Shown here in pieces: positions 26,022 through 31,769 of a stretch of DNA of 31,769 nt. Both the position numbers and the translations under genes were made by a program. The DNA lies in contig JBJLGD010000030.1 in assembly GCA_045565015.1 (NCBI GenBank), forward strand, positions 1 to 31,769, in the 5' to 3' direction. The stretch's first letter is position 1, and every line of letters begins with the position of its first letter. This DNA is from GCA-2697345 sp045565015. Its GTDB lineage: Bacteria > Pseudomonadota > Alphaproteobacteria > Rhodobacterales > Rhodobacteraceae. The notes beneath the pieces were generated by a model. It saw nothing but the letters and a program-made list of their open reading frames with translations. It searched no databases and was not told the DNA's origin.

Positions 26022-26926
26022 ACTTTATTTCTGGTTTTGTCGTCGGGTTTCCAACGTCTATGGACCCAGAACCATTGTGCCATATTTTGTTTAACAACAG
26101 CCTCCAGAGAGTCATTCAATTCTTGTGTCATTTTTTCTGATGTTGAGTGCTCAATGGGCTCTTCAAAGATGAGTTTGAAATCTAACCCATTGGGTAATCT
26201 CAAGCCATATACGGGTATTAAAACAGCATTATATTTTAGGGCAAGATCAGCTGCTGATAACCCTGTTAAGGCCGTTTTACCAAAATAAGTTAATGGTGCT
26301 CCATCTCTCATATGTTGGTCTATTAGAAATCCAGCCATACCGCCATTTCGTAAAAATTTTATTAACTCTGAAAGCCCTTTTCTTCCTCTAGGAAATATCG
26401 GTGTTCCAATCTTAGAAATTGCTTTTTCATACCAATTATTAAAGTAACCATTATTCATTTCTCGATATAAAGCTCCAACTTTATGACCTTTTTTGGTTAA
26501 AGCTGCTCTGGCGACGTCATAATTTCCAAAATGGCCCGTTACCAGAATAACTGATCGATTTTCCTTAGCTGCTCGTTCTAATGCTTTTAGGCCGGACCCT
26601 ATGGACTCAGCATTTTCCGCTCGACGAATAAATTCTTCACCAGAAAAAATTTCTATTAATGTCCTGCCGGCATTATTAGGAACTTCTTTTACTAGTCTTT
26701 TAACTTCACTCGGGGGAAGCTCAGGTAAGACATACATTAAATTTTCCCTAATTCTATTTGAGTAACCAGCTAAAGGAGAAATTATAGTGGCTACTAACCA
26801 TCCTGAAAATGGGACTCTCAACCGATATGGTAGTAATAGGGCTAAAGTAAATAAGGAACGTATCATTAAACTAATAACAAAATCACTTGGATTTTTTCGT
26901 CCACCGGAGGTCTTTCCTAATGCCAT
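26018..26926 (-). CDS. LpxL/HtrB-type lipid A acyltransferase
   Basis: A 302-residue membrane-associated lysophospholipid-type acyltransferase of the LpxL/LpxM (HtrB) family, which adds secondary acyl chains to lipid A. The catalytic HX4D motif is HFGNYD (His132, Asp137) after SVILVTG. PIFPRGRKGLSELIKFLRNGG and GFLIDQHMRDG are the next conserved blocks, and QWFWVHRRWKP closes the family pattern. One hydrophobic N-terminal helix (about 18-34) anchors it in the inner membrane. The choice between LpxL and LpxM is not possible from sequence reading. Its stop overlaps the acnA stop. Confidence 0.92.
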   Translation of the reverse strand: MALGKTSGGRKNPSDFVISLMIRSLFTLALLLPYRLRVPFSGWLVATIISPLAGYSNRIRENLMYVLPELPPSEVKRLVKEVPNNAGRTLIEIFSGEEFIRRAENAESIGSGLKALERAAKENRSVILVTGHFGNYDVARAALTKKGHKVGALYREMNNGYFNNWYEKAISKIGTPIFPRGRKGLSELIKFLRNGGMAGFLIDQHMRDGAPLTYFGKTALTGLSAADLALKYNAVLIPVYGLRLPNGLDFKLIFEEPIEHSTSEKMTQELNDSLEAVVKQNMAQWFWVHRRWKPDDKTRNKV

Positions 26927-26980
26927 ATAAAAGTACTACTTTCGTAAACCTGTGATATTAACTTGATGAGTATTTAGTAA

Positions 26981-27616
26981 TTAAAAATCTTTAATTAGAC
27001 CGGTTCCAATCATGCTATCTCTTGTGACCAAGGATGCGAGTTCAGCCTCAGTCAATCCCGATATACTTTCCGGTCTCTTGGGAATTACAATATATCTCAT
27101 ATCAGCCGTACTATCATGTACACGTATAGTTGTTCTTTCAGGTAAAATAACCCCAAATTCAGCCAAAACTGAACGTGGCTCTTTAACTGCACGACTTCTG
27201 TATTCTCTAGTTTTATACCAGTCTGGAGGTAAACCTAGCAAATTACGTGGGTAACAAGAGCATAGCGTACACACTACTAAATTATGTATATCAGTAGTGT
27301 TTTCGACTGCTACAAGATGCATTGGTCCCAGATCAAAACCTATCTCAGCAACGGTCTTGGCACCATTTTGTAGTAGTCTTTTTTTAAATTCTGGATCAAC
27401 CCAAGCTTTTGCTACTACCGCAGCACCGTGAGCTGGGGACCGAGAGTCCATTAAGTCTATTTGTTCGGTAATCTCTAAAGCTGAAAATTTCCCTTTTTCT
27501 ATCATTAGCTCCCTGATAGATATTTCCATTGTTTGCCAATAAGTTAATGGTTCATCGTTATCTTTTCGATATGGATGACCTGAAGGGCTGAGATGTTCAT
27601 GATGATCATGCGGCAT
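26981..27616 (-). CDS. Nitrile hydratase alpha / thiocyanate hydrolase gamma-like subunit
   Basis: The metal-binding catalytic subunit, 211 residues. CTLCSC (Cys116, Cys119, Cys121) is the cobalt-type metal claw in which Cys119 and Cys121 are normally oxidised after translation. It is followed by Tyr-Pro-Arg124. Nitrile hydratases usually have Tyr-Pro-Trp here, whereas thiocyanate hydrolase gamma, as I recall, has Arg. The later segments LGLPPDWYK, EYRSRAVKEPRSVL and VTRDSMIGTG fit both families. The N-terminus is His-rich (His3, 5, 6, 8), another thiocyanate-hydrolase-like trait. The start overlaps the previous gene by 11 bases, with GGAG upstream. Nitrile hydratase remains the alternative; the likely reaction is thiocyanate to carbonyl sulfide and ammonia. 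Confidence 0.85.
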   Translation of the reverse strand: MPHDHHEHLSPSGHPYRKDNDEPLTYWQTMEISIRELMIEKGKFSALEITEQIDLMDSRSPAHGAAVVAKAWVDPEFKKRLLQNGAKTVAEIGFDLGPMHLVAVENTTDIHNLVVCTLCSCYPRNLLGLPPDWYKTREYRSRAVKEPRSVLAEFGVILPERTTIRVHDSTADMRYIVIPKRPESISGLTEAELASLVTRDSMIGTGLIKDF

Positions 27617-27893
27617 TTTTTATCTCCTCAATCCAATGGGCGAAAACTTCGGCATCCAGAGTATCATCTGGATCTTCGGCGTAATCTTCCCATAATTCAG
27701 TCATTTTAAATCTAACTCTGTATAAGCCGTATTCATTTGCGTTCAGGGAGTACGCAAGTTGTTCAGGGTTTTTAAATATACCCACGCATCTCTCGATTAT
27801 GCCAACTTTACCACGGATATATTTTGGAGTCCTTATATGACCAGGTGGCGATCTATCCTTAATTTTTACGCGGGATCCGTTATCTAATATCAT
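27606..27893 (-). CDS. Nitrile hydratase beta C-terminal domain / thiocyanate hydrolase alpha-like subunit
   Basis: A 95-residue stand-alone version of the SH3-like C-terminal half of nitrile hydratase beta. GHIRTPKYIRGKVGIIER (19-36) matches the conserved GHxRxPxYxRGKxG motif, whose arginines contact the active-site oxygenated cysteines, and YRVRFKMTELW is the second conserved strand. Full-length beta subunits carry this fused to an N-terminal helical domain; here that domain is encoded by the preceding gene, as in thiocyanate hydrolase (scnB, scnA, scnC order). The start overlaps the upstream stop by 4 bases, and the end overlaps the catalytic subunit. Confidence 0.87.
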   Translation of the reverse strand: MILDNGSRVKIKDRSPPGHIRTPKYIRGKVGIIERCVGIFKNPEQLAYSLNANEYGLYRVRFKMTELWEDYAEDPDDTLDAEVFAHWIEEIKNAA

Positions 27894-28240
27894 GTCCCAT
27901 CCCTTTGTGCTGATCCGTATGTTTCCCCTCGAGCTTTAACTTCCTCCATTTTTTGACCAAGTTCATCGATGGAATATATTCCTGACTCTATTAAGTTTTG
28001 GTTTATAGAGGATACCCAGCGTTCATAATATGACATAGTTTCAAATGCCTCTTCTCCCATATCTTCAAGTACTCTTCGAAGACCATCGACAGTAAATAAG
28101 CCTTTCTTAGTAGATAAGGTAAGTAACGCATCTACGCGCTTTTCCCAGATTGCAAAATCATGACTTTCATTATTAATTGAGCCAGCTTCTAGTCCACCCA
28201 TATCATGCCACCGATGTCCTGGACTTTTATCTTTTTTCAT
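27890..28240 (-). CDS. Nitrile hydratase beta N-terminal domain / thiocyanate hydrolase beta-like subunit
   Basis: A 116-residue helical protein corresponding to the N-terminal half of nitrile hydratase beta. It has HDMGG (12-16), FAIWEKRVDALL (29-40) and YYERW (71-75), which match the beta N-terminal pattern HDxGG...WE...YYExW. The C-terminal DELGQKMEEVKAR is also typical of separate thiocyanate hydrolase beta chains. Cobalt-insertion activators (P14K/P15K type) are homologous to this domain, so an accessory role is possible; but because the partner gene lacks this half, a structural subunit is the better reading. It is coupled to the next gene by a 4-base overlap. Confidence 0.83.
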   Translation of the reverse strand: MKKDKSPGHRWHDMGGLEAGSINNESHDFAIWEKRVDALLTLSTKKGLFTVDGLRRVLEDMGEEAFETMSYYERWVSSINQNLIESGIYSIDELGQKMEEVKARGETYGSAQRDGT

Positions 28241-28257
28241 TTTTTACCCTTCATTCG

Positions 28258-28677
28258 TTATACCCCTAACTTACCAAATGCATCTATTTGATCGGCAAGA
28301 TGTGGCATTGGAAACCCAGCCTTGGCAAGACATTGTAATATGTTCGTAGTCTCCATATCACTAGCCATAGAGAAAGCCCATAAAATTGCTGAACGGGTTC
28401 CCGAGGTGCAATAGGCAAGTGTCTTGGCTCCATTTGTTTTTTGGCGAGAAATGCTTTCGACTGAGAGTTGAATGCTTGGAAAAGGATTATCATAAAAAGT
28501 AATGCCACTTCGACCTGCCGCATCGCCGATGATATCTGGCTTCTCGTCAGAGGAGCTTTCGTGTGATGGTCGATTACATATAATATCTGTGAAGCCTAGA
28601 TTTTTCACTATTTCTATATCATGTGCTTTAATCTGGCCTGATACAAAAAAAATTGGAGTTAGCTCTTTGTAATCCAT
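28258..28677 (-). CDS. DUF442 (TIGR01244-type) phosphatase/sulfurtransferase-like protein
   Basis: A 139-residue DUF442 protein (beta-lactamase-hydrolase-like domain), with a dual-specificity-phosphatase/rhodanese-like fold. It opens ELTPIFFVSGQIKAHDIEIV and NRPSHESSSDEKPD, matching the family's TPxFxVSGQ and NRPxxE blocks. The active loop is CTSGTR (Cys90 to Arg95), the CxxGxR arrangement shared with rhodaneses. Members occur next to or fused with sulfur enzymes such as persulfide dioxygenase. Its position 17 bases before the split hydrolase genes suggests a sulfur-related role; this is inference, and a phosphatase activity is the alternative. Confidence 0.82.
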   Translation of the reverse strand: MDYKELTPIFFVSGQIKAHDIEIVKNLGFTDIICNRPSHESSSDEKPDIIGDAAGRSGITFYDNPFPSIQLSVESISRQKTNGAKTLAYCTSGTRSAILWAFSMASDMETTNILQCLAKAGFPMPHLADQIDAFGKLGV

Positions 28678-28709
28678 GAGTAAACAAACCCTATATATTA
28701 ATTTCTTTT

Positions 28710-29936
28710 TTATATCTTTTCATTTGTAAATTTCCTTAATTCCGCTCGCGCAACTTGTCTGCGGTGAACAGCATCTGGTCCATCGGCCAATCTTAAAGTG
28801 CGTAAGTGAGCCCATTGACGAGCTAAGGGCGTATCTTGGGATATGCCCATAGCACCGAACATTTGAACAGCTTGATCTGTTATCTCTAAGGCTATTCTTG
28901 GTGCCTCAACCTTTATTTGAGATATCCAAGGTGCTGCTGCTCGGGCATCCCCTTGATCCATCATCCAGGCCGCTTTCAGACATAACAGCCGGGCCTGTTC
29001 TATTTGCATGCGAGCATTAGCAATATAATCAAAGTTACCTCCCAGATACGCGATTTTTTTTCCAAAAGCTTCCCGAGAAAGTGATCTTTCACACATTAGA
29101 CCTAGGGCTTTTTCAGCCATTCCTATGGCCCTCATACAGTGATGAATACGACCGGGCCCTAATCGACCTTGAGAAATTTCAAAACCCCTACCTTCGTCCA
29201 AGAGCATATTTTCTACCGGTACTTTGACATCGCTGAATTTTATGTGCATGTGCCCATGGGGCGCTTCATCATCACCATACACTTCCATGGCACGTAATTT
29301 TTCGATGCCTGGTGTATGAGCATCCACAACAATCATAGAATGTTGCTGATGTCTTGGGCCCTCTTTTGAAGTTCTAACCATGATTATGAATACAGCACAT
29401 CTTGGATCACCAGCACCGCTTGCCCACCACTTTTCTCCGTTAAGTATATAATTATTACCTTTTTTTTCACATTTTAGAGAAATATTGGTGGCATCCGAAG
29501 AAGCGACCGACGGTTCGGTCATTAGATACGCAGATCTGATCTTACCATTAAGAAGTGGTTCTAACCATTTTTTCTTCATATCAGGGGTACCATAGCGTTC
29601 AAAAACTTCCATATTCCCGGTATCGGGTGCATTACAGTTGAAGGCCTCAGGTGCTAAATGGGCTTTACCCATTTCTTCAGCGAGATATGCATATTCGACT
29701 GTGTTAAGACCGTATCCTTTTGAGCTGTCTGTCAACCAGAGGTTCCAGAGCCCCTTATCTCGTGCTGAAGTTTTTAAGTCCTCGACTATATCTGATTGTC
29801 TATCGGTAAATTTCCATCGATCTCCTTTATGAACTTCGGCAAAGTACTCTTGTTCAACAGGAGCTATTTCCTCGATGACCATTTTACTTACTTTTTCTCT
29901 GAGAGGTCTGAGTTTTTTTGAAATACCCAAGTCCAT
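28710..29936 (-). CDS. Acyl-CoA dehydrogenase, ACAD10/ACAD11 (LvaC) type
   Basis: A 408-residue flavoprotein of the acyl-CoA dehydrogenase superfamily. Visible motifs are YLMTEPSVASSDATN, GEKWWASGAGDPRC, the GPGRIHHCMRAIGMAEKAL stretch and a C-terminal ADGPDAVHRRQVARAEL, which is characteristic of the ACAD10/11 group. This group includes the dehydrogenase half of human ACAD10/11 and bacterial LvaC, which with a kinase converts 4-hydroxyacyl-CoA toward 3-hydroxyacyl-CoA or enoyl-CoA. A good AAGGAA site precedes the ATG. It is divergent from the matching kinase and heads a five-gene minus-strand run that continues into the DUF442 and hydrolase genes. Confidence 0.92.
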   Translation of the reverse strand: MDLGISKKLRPLREKVSKMVIEEIAPVEQEYFAEVHKGDRWKFTDRQSDIVEDLKTSARDKGLWNLWLTDSSKGYGLNTVEYAYLAEEMGKAHLAPEAFNCNAPDTGNMEVFERYGTPDMKKKWLEPLLNGKIRSAYLMTEPSVASSDATNISLKCEKKGNNYILNGEKWWASGAGDPRCAVFIIMVRTSKEGPRHQQHSMIVVDAHTPGIEKLRAMEVYGDDEAPHGHMHIKFSDVKVPVENMLLDEGRGFEISQGRLGPGRIHHCMRAIGMAEKALGLMCERSLSREAFGKKIAYLGGNFDYIANARMQIEQARLLCLKAAWMMDQGDARAAAPWISQIKVEAPRIALEITDQAVQMFGAMGISQDTPLARQWAHLRTLRLADGPDAVHRRQVARAELRKFTNEKI

Positions 29937-30025
29937 AAATTTTCCTTTTTTAGTTTAGTTAATTCGAAAACTACATTAAGTTACAAGACAGAGTTGTCAA
30001 TTGGACTTAAAGGTTAAAAATAGCT
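29937..30025. promoter_or_regulatory. Divergent promoter region, acyl-CoA dehydrogenase / kinase
   Basis: 89 bases between two functionally paired divergent genes; it probably holds promoters for both and so could co-regulate them. A TTGTCA at about 29995 lies before AT-rich sequence on the plus strand. No strong palindrome is apparent. Confidence 0.4.
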
Positions 30026-31053
30026 ATGAGTGGTAAATCTGATATCAGTGTTGAGACTTTAAAAACGTATTTTCTTAAACATACTCATCGTTTAGGAGAG
30101 CTGATAGAGTTAGAAAAATTTTCAACCGGTCAATCAAACCCGACATATAAGGCTCGTTTTGAAAGTGGTTATTATGTCTTGAGGTCTAAACCACCTGGCG
30201 ATCTTCTTAAATCAGCTCATCAAGTTGATAGGGAGTTCAGGGTTATGAAGGCTTTGAGAGATACAGAAGTACCCGTGCCTCGGATGGTACATTTGGTAGA
30301 TGATGGAAGCTCTCCGATTGGAAGAAGTTTTTTCCTTATGGAGTACTCTAATGGTAGGATATTTTGGGACCCGATAATTCCCGAATGTGATATCCACGAA
30401 CGAAGAGATATTTATTTTGAAATGGCTAGAGTACTTGCATGTTTACACAATCTAAACCTAAAAAATGTTGGATTAGAGAATTTTGGACGACCTGGAAATT
30501 ATTTCCTCAGACAAACAACACGTTGGTACGAACAATATAAAAATAGCGCCTTTCAGTTAGATGAAGATATGATTTATTTGGCTGACTGGCTTATAGGAAA
30601 TATGCCAGATGACGATGGCCAAATTGCATTGGTTCATGGAGATTATCGCCTTGATAATATGATTTTTGAACTATCTAGACCTAAGGTTTTAGCGTTATTA
30701 GATTGGGAACTGGCCACATTAGGCCATCCTCTAGCGGATATAGCATATCAATGCATGCAATGGAGAGTACCACATAATTCTACAATGAGTGGGTTAGGGG
30801 GGTAGATCGTAAAGAATTTGGAATACCAACAGAAAGCGACTATGTTTCGAGTTATTGTGAATATCGCAATTGTGCCGTACCAGATAACTGGACATTTTAT
30901 CTTTTATTTAGCTATTTCAGGCTAGCCGCAATCTTACAGGGTGTTGTAAGACGGGCGATCGACGGCAATGGTTCAAATCCAGAAATAGCTAGAACATATG
31001 AAAAATCTATACCAATATTAATTGGTCAGGCTAATAACATTCTTGGGCGTTAG
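30026..31053 (+). CDS. APH-type phosphotransferase (ACAD10/11 kinase, LvaA type), with one apparent frameshift
   Basis: An aminoglycoside-phosphotransferase-fold kinase, about 342 residues once repaired. The N-terminus has FSTGQSNPTYKARFESGYYVLRSKP-type nucleotide-binding strands (about 32-56). The catalytic loop HGDYRLDN (204-211, Asp206) is followed by DWELATLGHPLADIAYQC (Asp226 metal ligand). The frame breaks at the six-G run 30797-30802; one extra G restores GLGGVDRKEFGIPTESDY and runs to TAG 31051-31053. In human ACAD10/11 this kinase is fused to the dehydrogenase encoded next door; in the levulinate pathway LvaA phosphorylates 4-hydroxyacyl-CoA. A separate LvaB-like partner is not visible here. 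Confidence 0.88.
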
Positions 31054-31090
31054 TAAAGCTGAGTTGTAAATACGTAAGGTTTACAATGAT

Positions 31091-31306
31091 CTACGCAAAA
31101 GTAATTCCAATAATTACAGTGATAAGGCCTGTAGCTGATAAAAATAGTGCCCCTAAATTGGCGGGAACTGTCGATTGTAATACAGCCTTAAGCTCTTCGT
31201 CGGATAGCTTTGACTTCTTTGCTTTTGCAACTCGGTAGATACAACGAAAAAGTAAAATTATACCAACTAAAGTAATAACGGAACCAACAGGAATTAAGAC
31301 GCTCAT
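31091..31306 (-). CDS. Small two-helix membrane protein of unknown function
   Basis: A 71-residue protein with two transmembrane segments (about residues 3-25 and 48-70) separated by a basic, polar loop KAKKSKLSDEELKAVLQS. I chose the ATG at 31306 because GGAG lies six bases upstream; an in-frame TTG at 31318 overlaps that site. Similar small proteins, with an LSDEEL-type loop between two helices, occur in alphaproteobacteria near gapR. The function is unknown. Confidence 0.7.
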   Translation of the reverse strand: MSVLIPVGSVITLVGIILLFRCIYRVAKAKKSKLSDEELKAVLQSTVPANLGALFLSATGLITVIIGITFA

Positions 31307-31318
31307 AGAATACTCCAA

Positions 31319-31431
31319 ACTAATCTGTGATTAACCCGACTTTATACGTTAGACAAGTGAAACTCCTCTTGTTAATTAATAAATGAATTTGTATCCGTAT
31401 TTTTCATTTTGGTATAAAGGATTCACATAAA
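31319..31431. promoter_or_regulatory. Divergent region, small membrane gene / gapR
   Basis: 113 bases, AT-rich, without a supported ORF, between two divergent genes. It should contain the gapR promoter; an AAGGA sits about ten bases before the gapR ATG. Confidence 0.35.
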
Positions 31432-31692
31432 ATGTCTGAAACAACCTCTCTTGATAACTCTTACCGTGTAACCGGGGAAGAACTACGCCAGTTTATTGAG
31501 CGCTACGAGCATTTAGAATCTGAACGCAAAGATCTTCTAGAGCAACAAAAGGAGGTATTAGCTGAAGCTAGAAATAGAGGTTACGACATTCGAGTGGTTA
31601 GAAAATTAATGGCTATTAGAAGACGAGACCCTCAAGAAGTTTCAGAAGAAGATGCTGTTCTTCAGTTGTATAAAGATGCGCTTGGTATGTAA
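31432..31692 (+). CDS. gapR: GapR nucleoid-associated protein (DUF2312)
   Basis: An 86-residue DUF2312 protein. In Caulobacter, GapR is an essential alphaproteobacterial protein that clamps overtwisted DNA and helps topoisomerases at replication and transcription fronts. The sequence has the family N-terminal coiled coil (LRQFIERYEHLESERKDLLEQ), AEARNRGYDIRVVRKLMAIRRRD (the DNA-binding lysine/arginine-rich part) and the end DAVLQLYKDALGM. The length is normal. After its stop, the last 77 bases of the window hold no gene that I can support. Confidence 0.94.
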   Translation: MSETTSLDNSYRVTGEELRQFIERYEHLESERKDLLEQQKEVLAEARNRGYDIRVVRKLMAIRRRDPQEVSEEDAVLQLYKDALGM

Positions 31693-31769
31693 TGCATCAA
31701 TTTTTGTGAATATAAACCTTAGAAAAATTTTCCTAGACCTTGAAAGCTTTATAATACCGGTTTAAGAGA

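Noticed and set aside
26981..28240. Ordinary two-subunit nitrile hydratase
   Set aside because: The beta half is split over two genes and the residue after Tyr-Pro is Arg rather than Trp, so a thiocyanate-hydrolase-like enzyme fits better. Nitrile activity is still possible.
1..31769. CRISPR array, prophage, transposon or defence island
   Set aside because: No direct-repeat array, integrase, transposase or phage structural gene was seen; most genes are conserved housekeeping genes.

Overview
The window is an AT-rich chromosomal segment of an alphaproteobacterium, probably a low-GC marine lineage. The class is indicated by several alphaproteobacterial gene neighbourhoods: argS-SPOR-nagZ-scpA-scpB; yceD-rpmF-plsX-fabH-ihfA-merR followed by tRNA-Pro; ccmABCD divergent from acnA; a long tandem-domain dcd; an XRE regulator coupled to sdhE; and gapR (DUF2312). 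I cannot assign an order from the sequence alone. There is no CRISPR array, insertion sequence, prophage or rRNA. No gene-free stretch exceeds 300 bases; the longest, about 185 bases, lies upstream of uup.

Layout. 1-4712 (+): 3' part of argS, a SPOR-domain membrane protein, nagZ, scpA, scpB. 4752-6571 (-): dcd and a HAD phosphatase. 6669-10769 (-): tRNA-Pro(GGG), a MerR-like regulator, ihfA, fabH, plsX, rpmF, yceD. 10881-14729: a BamE-like lipoprotein (+), msrB (-), uup (+) and an Ldh-family dehydrogenase (+). 14744-20192: an SDR (-), parE (-), a MATE exporter (+) and an aspartate-type aminotransferase (-). 20287-23153: xre-sdhE (+) converging on ccmDCBA (-), including a small ccmD at 20936-21094. 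23331-26926: acnA (+) converging on a lipid A acyltransferase (-). 26981-31053: an accessory block, with a five-gene minus-strand run (acyl-CoA dehydrogenase, DUF442 protein, three split nitrile/thiocyanate hydrolase subunits) divergent from an APH-type kinase. 31091-31692: a small membrane protein and gapR.

Most interesting content. (1) The nitrile-hydratase-like genes are split into three subunits, in the order beta-N, beta-C, alpha. They carry a cobalt-type CTLCSC site followed by Tyr-Pro-Arg, where nitrile hydratases normally have Tyr-Pro-Trp. This points to thiocyanate hydrolase, placed next to a DUF442/rhodanese-like protein. (2) An acyl-CoA dehydrogenase and an APH-type kinase sit divergently and resemble the two halves of ACAD10/ACAD11, the LvaC/LvaA pair, which suggests 4-hydroxyacyl-CoA breakdown.

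Data-quality warning. Four conserved genes (argS, plsX twice, the aminotransferase, the kinase) are broken by five single-base losses, each placeable in a homopolymer run. Several of these genes are normally essential, so the sequence is probably a consensus with uncorrected homopolymer errors rather than a genome full of pseudogenes. I annotate each as one gene.
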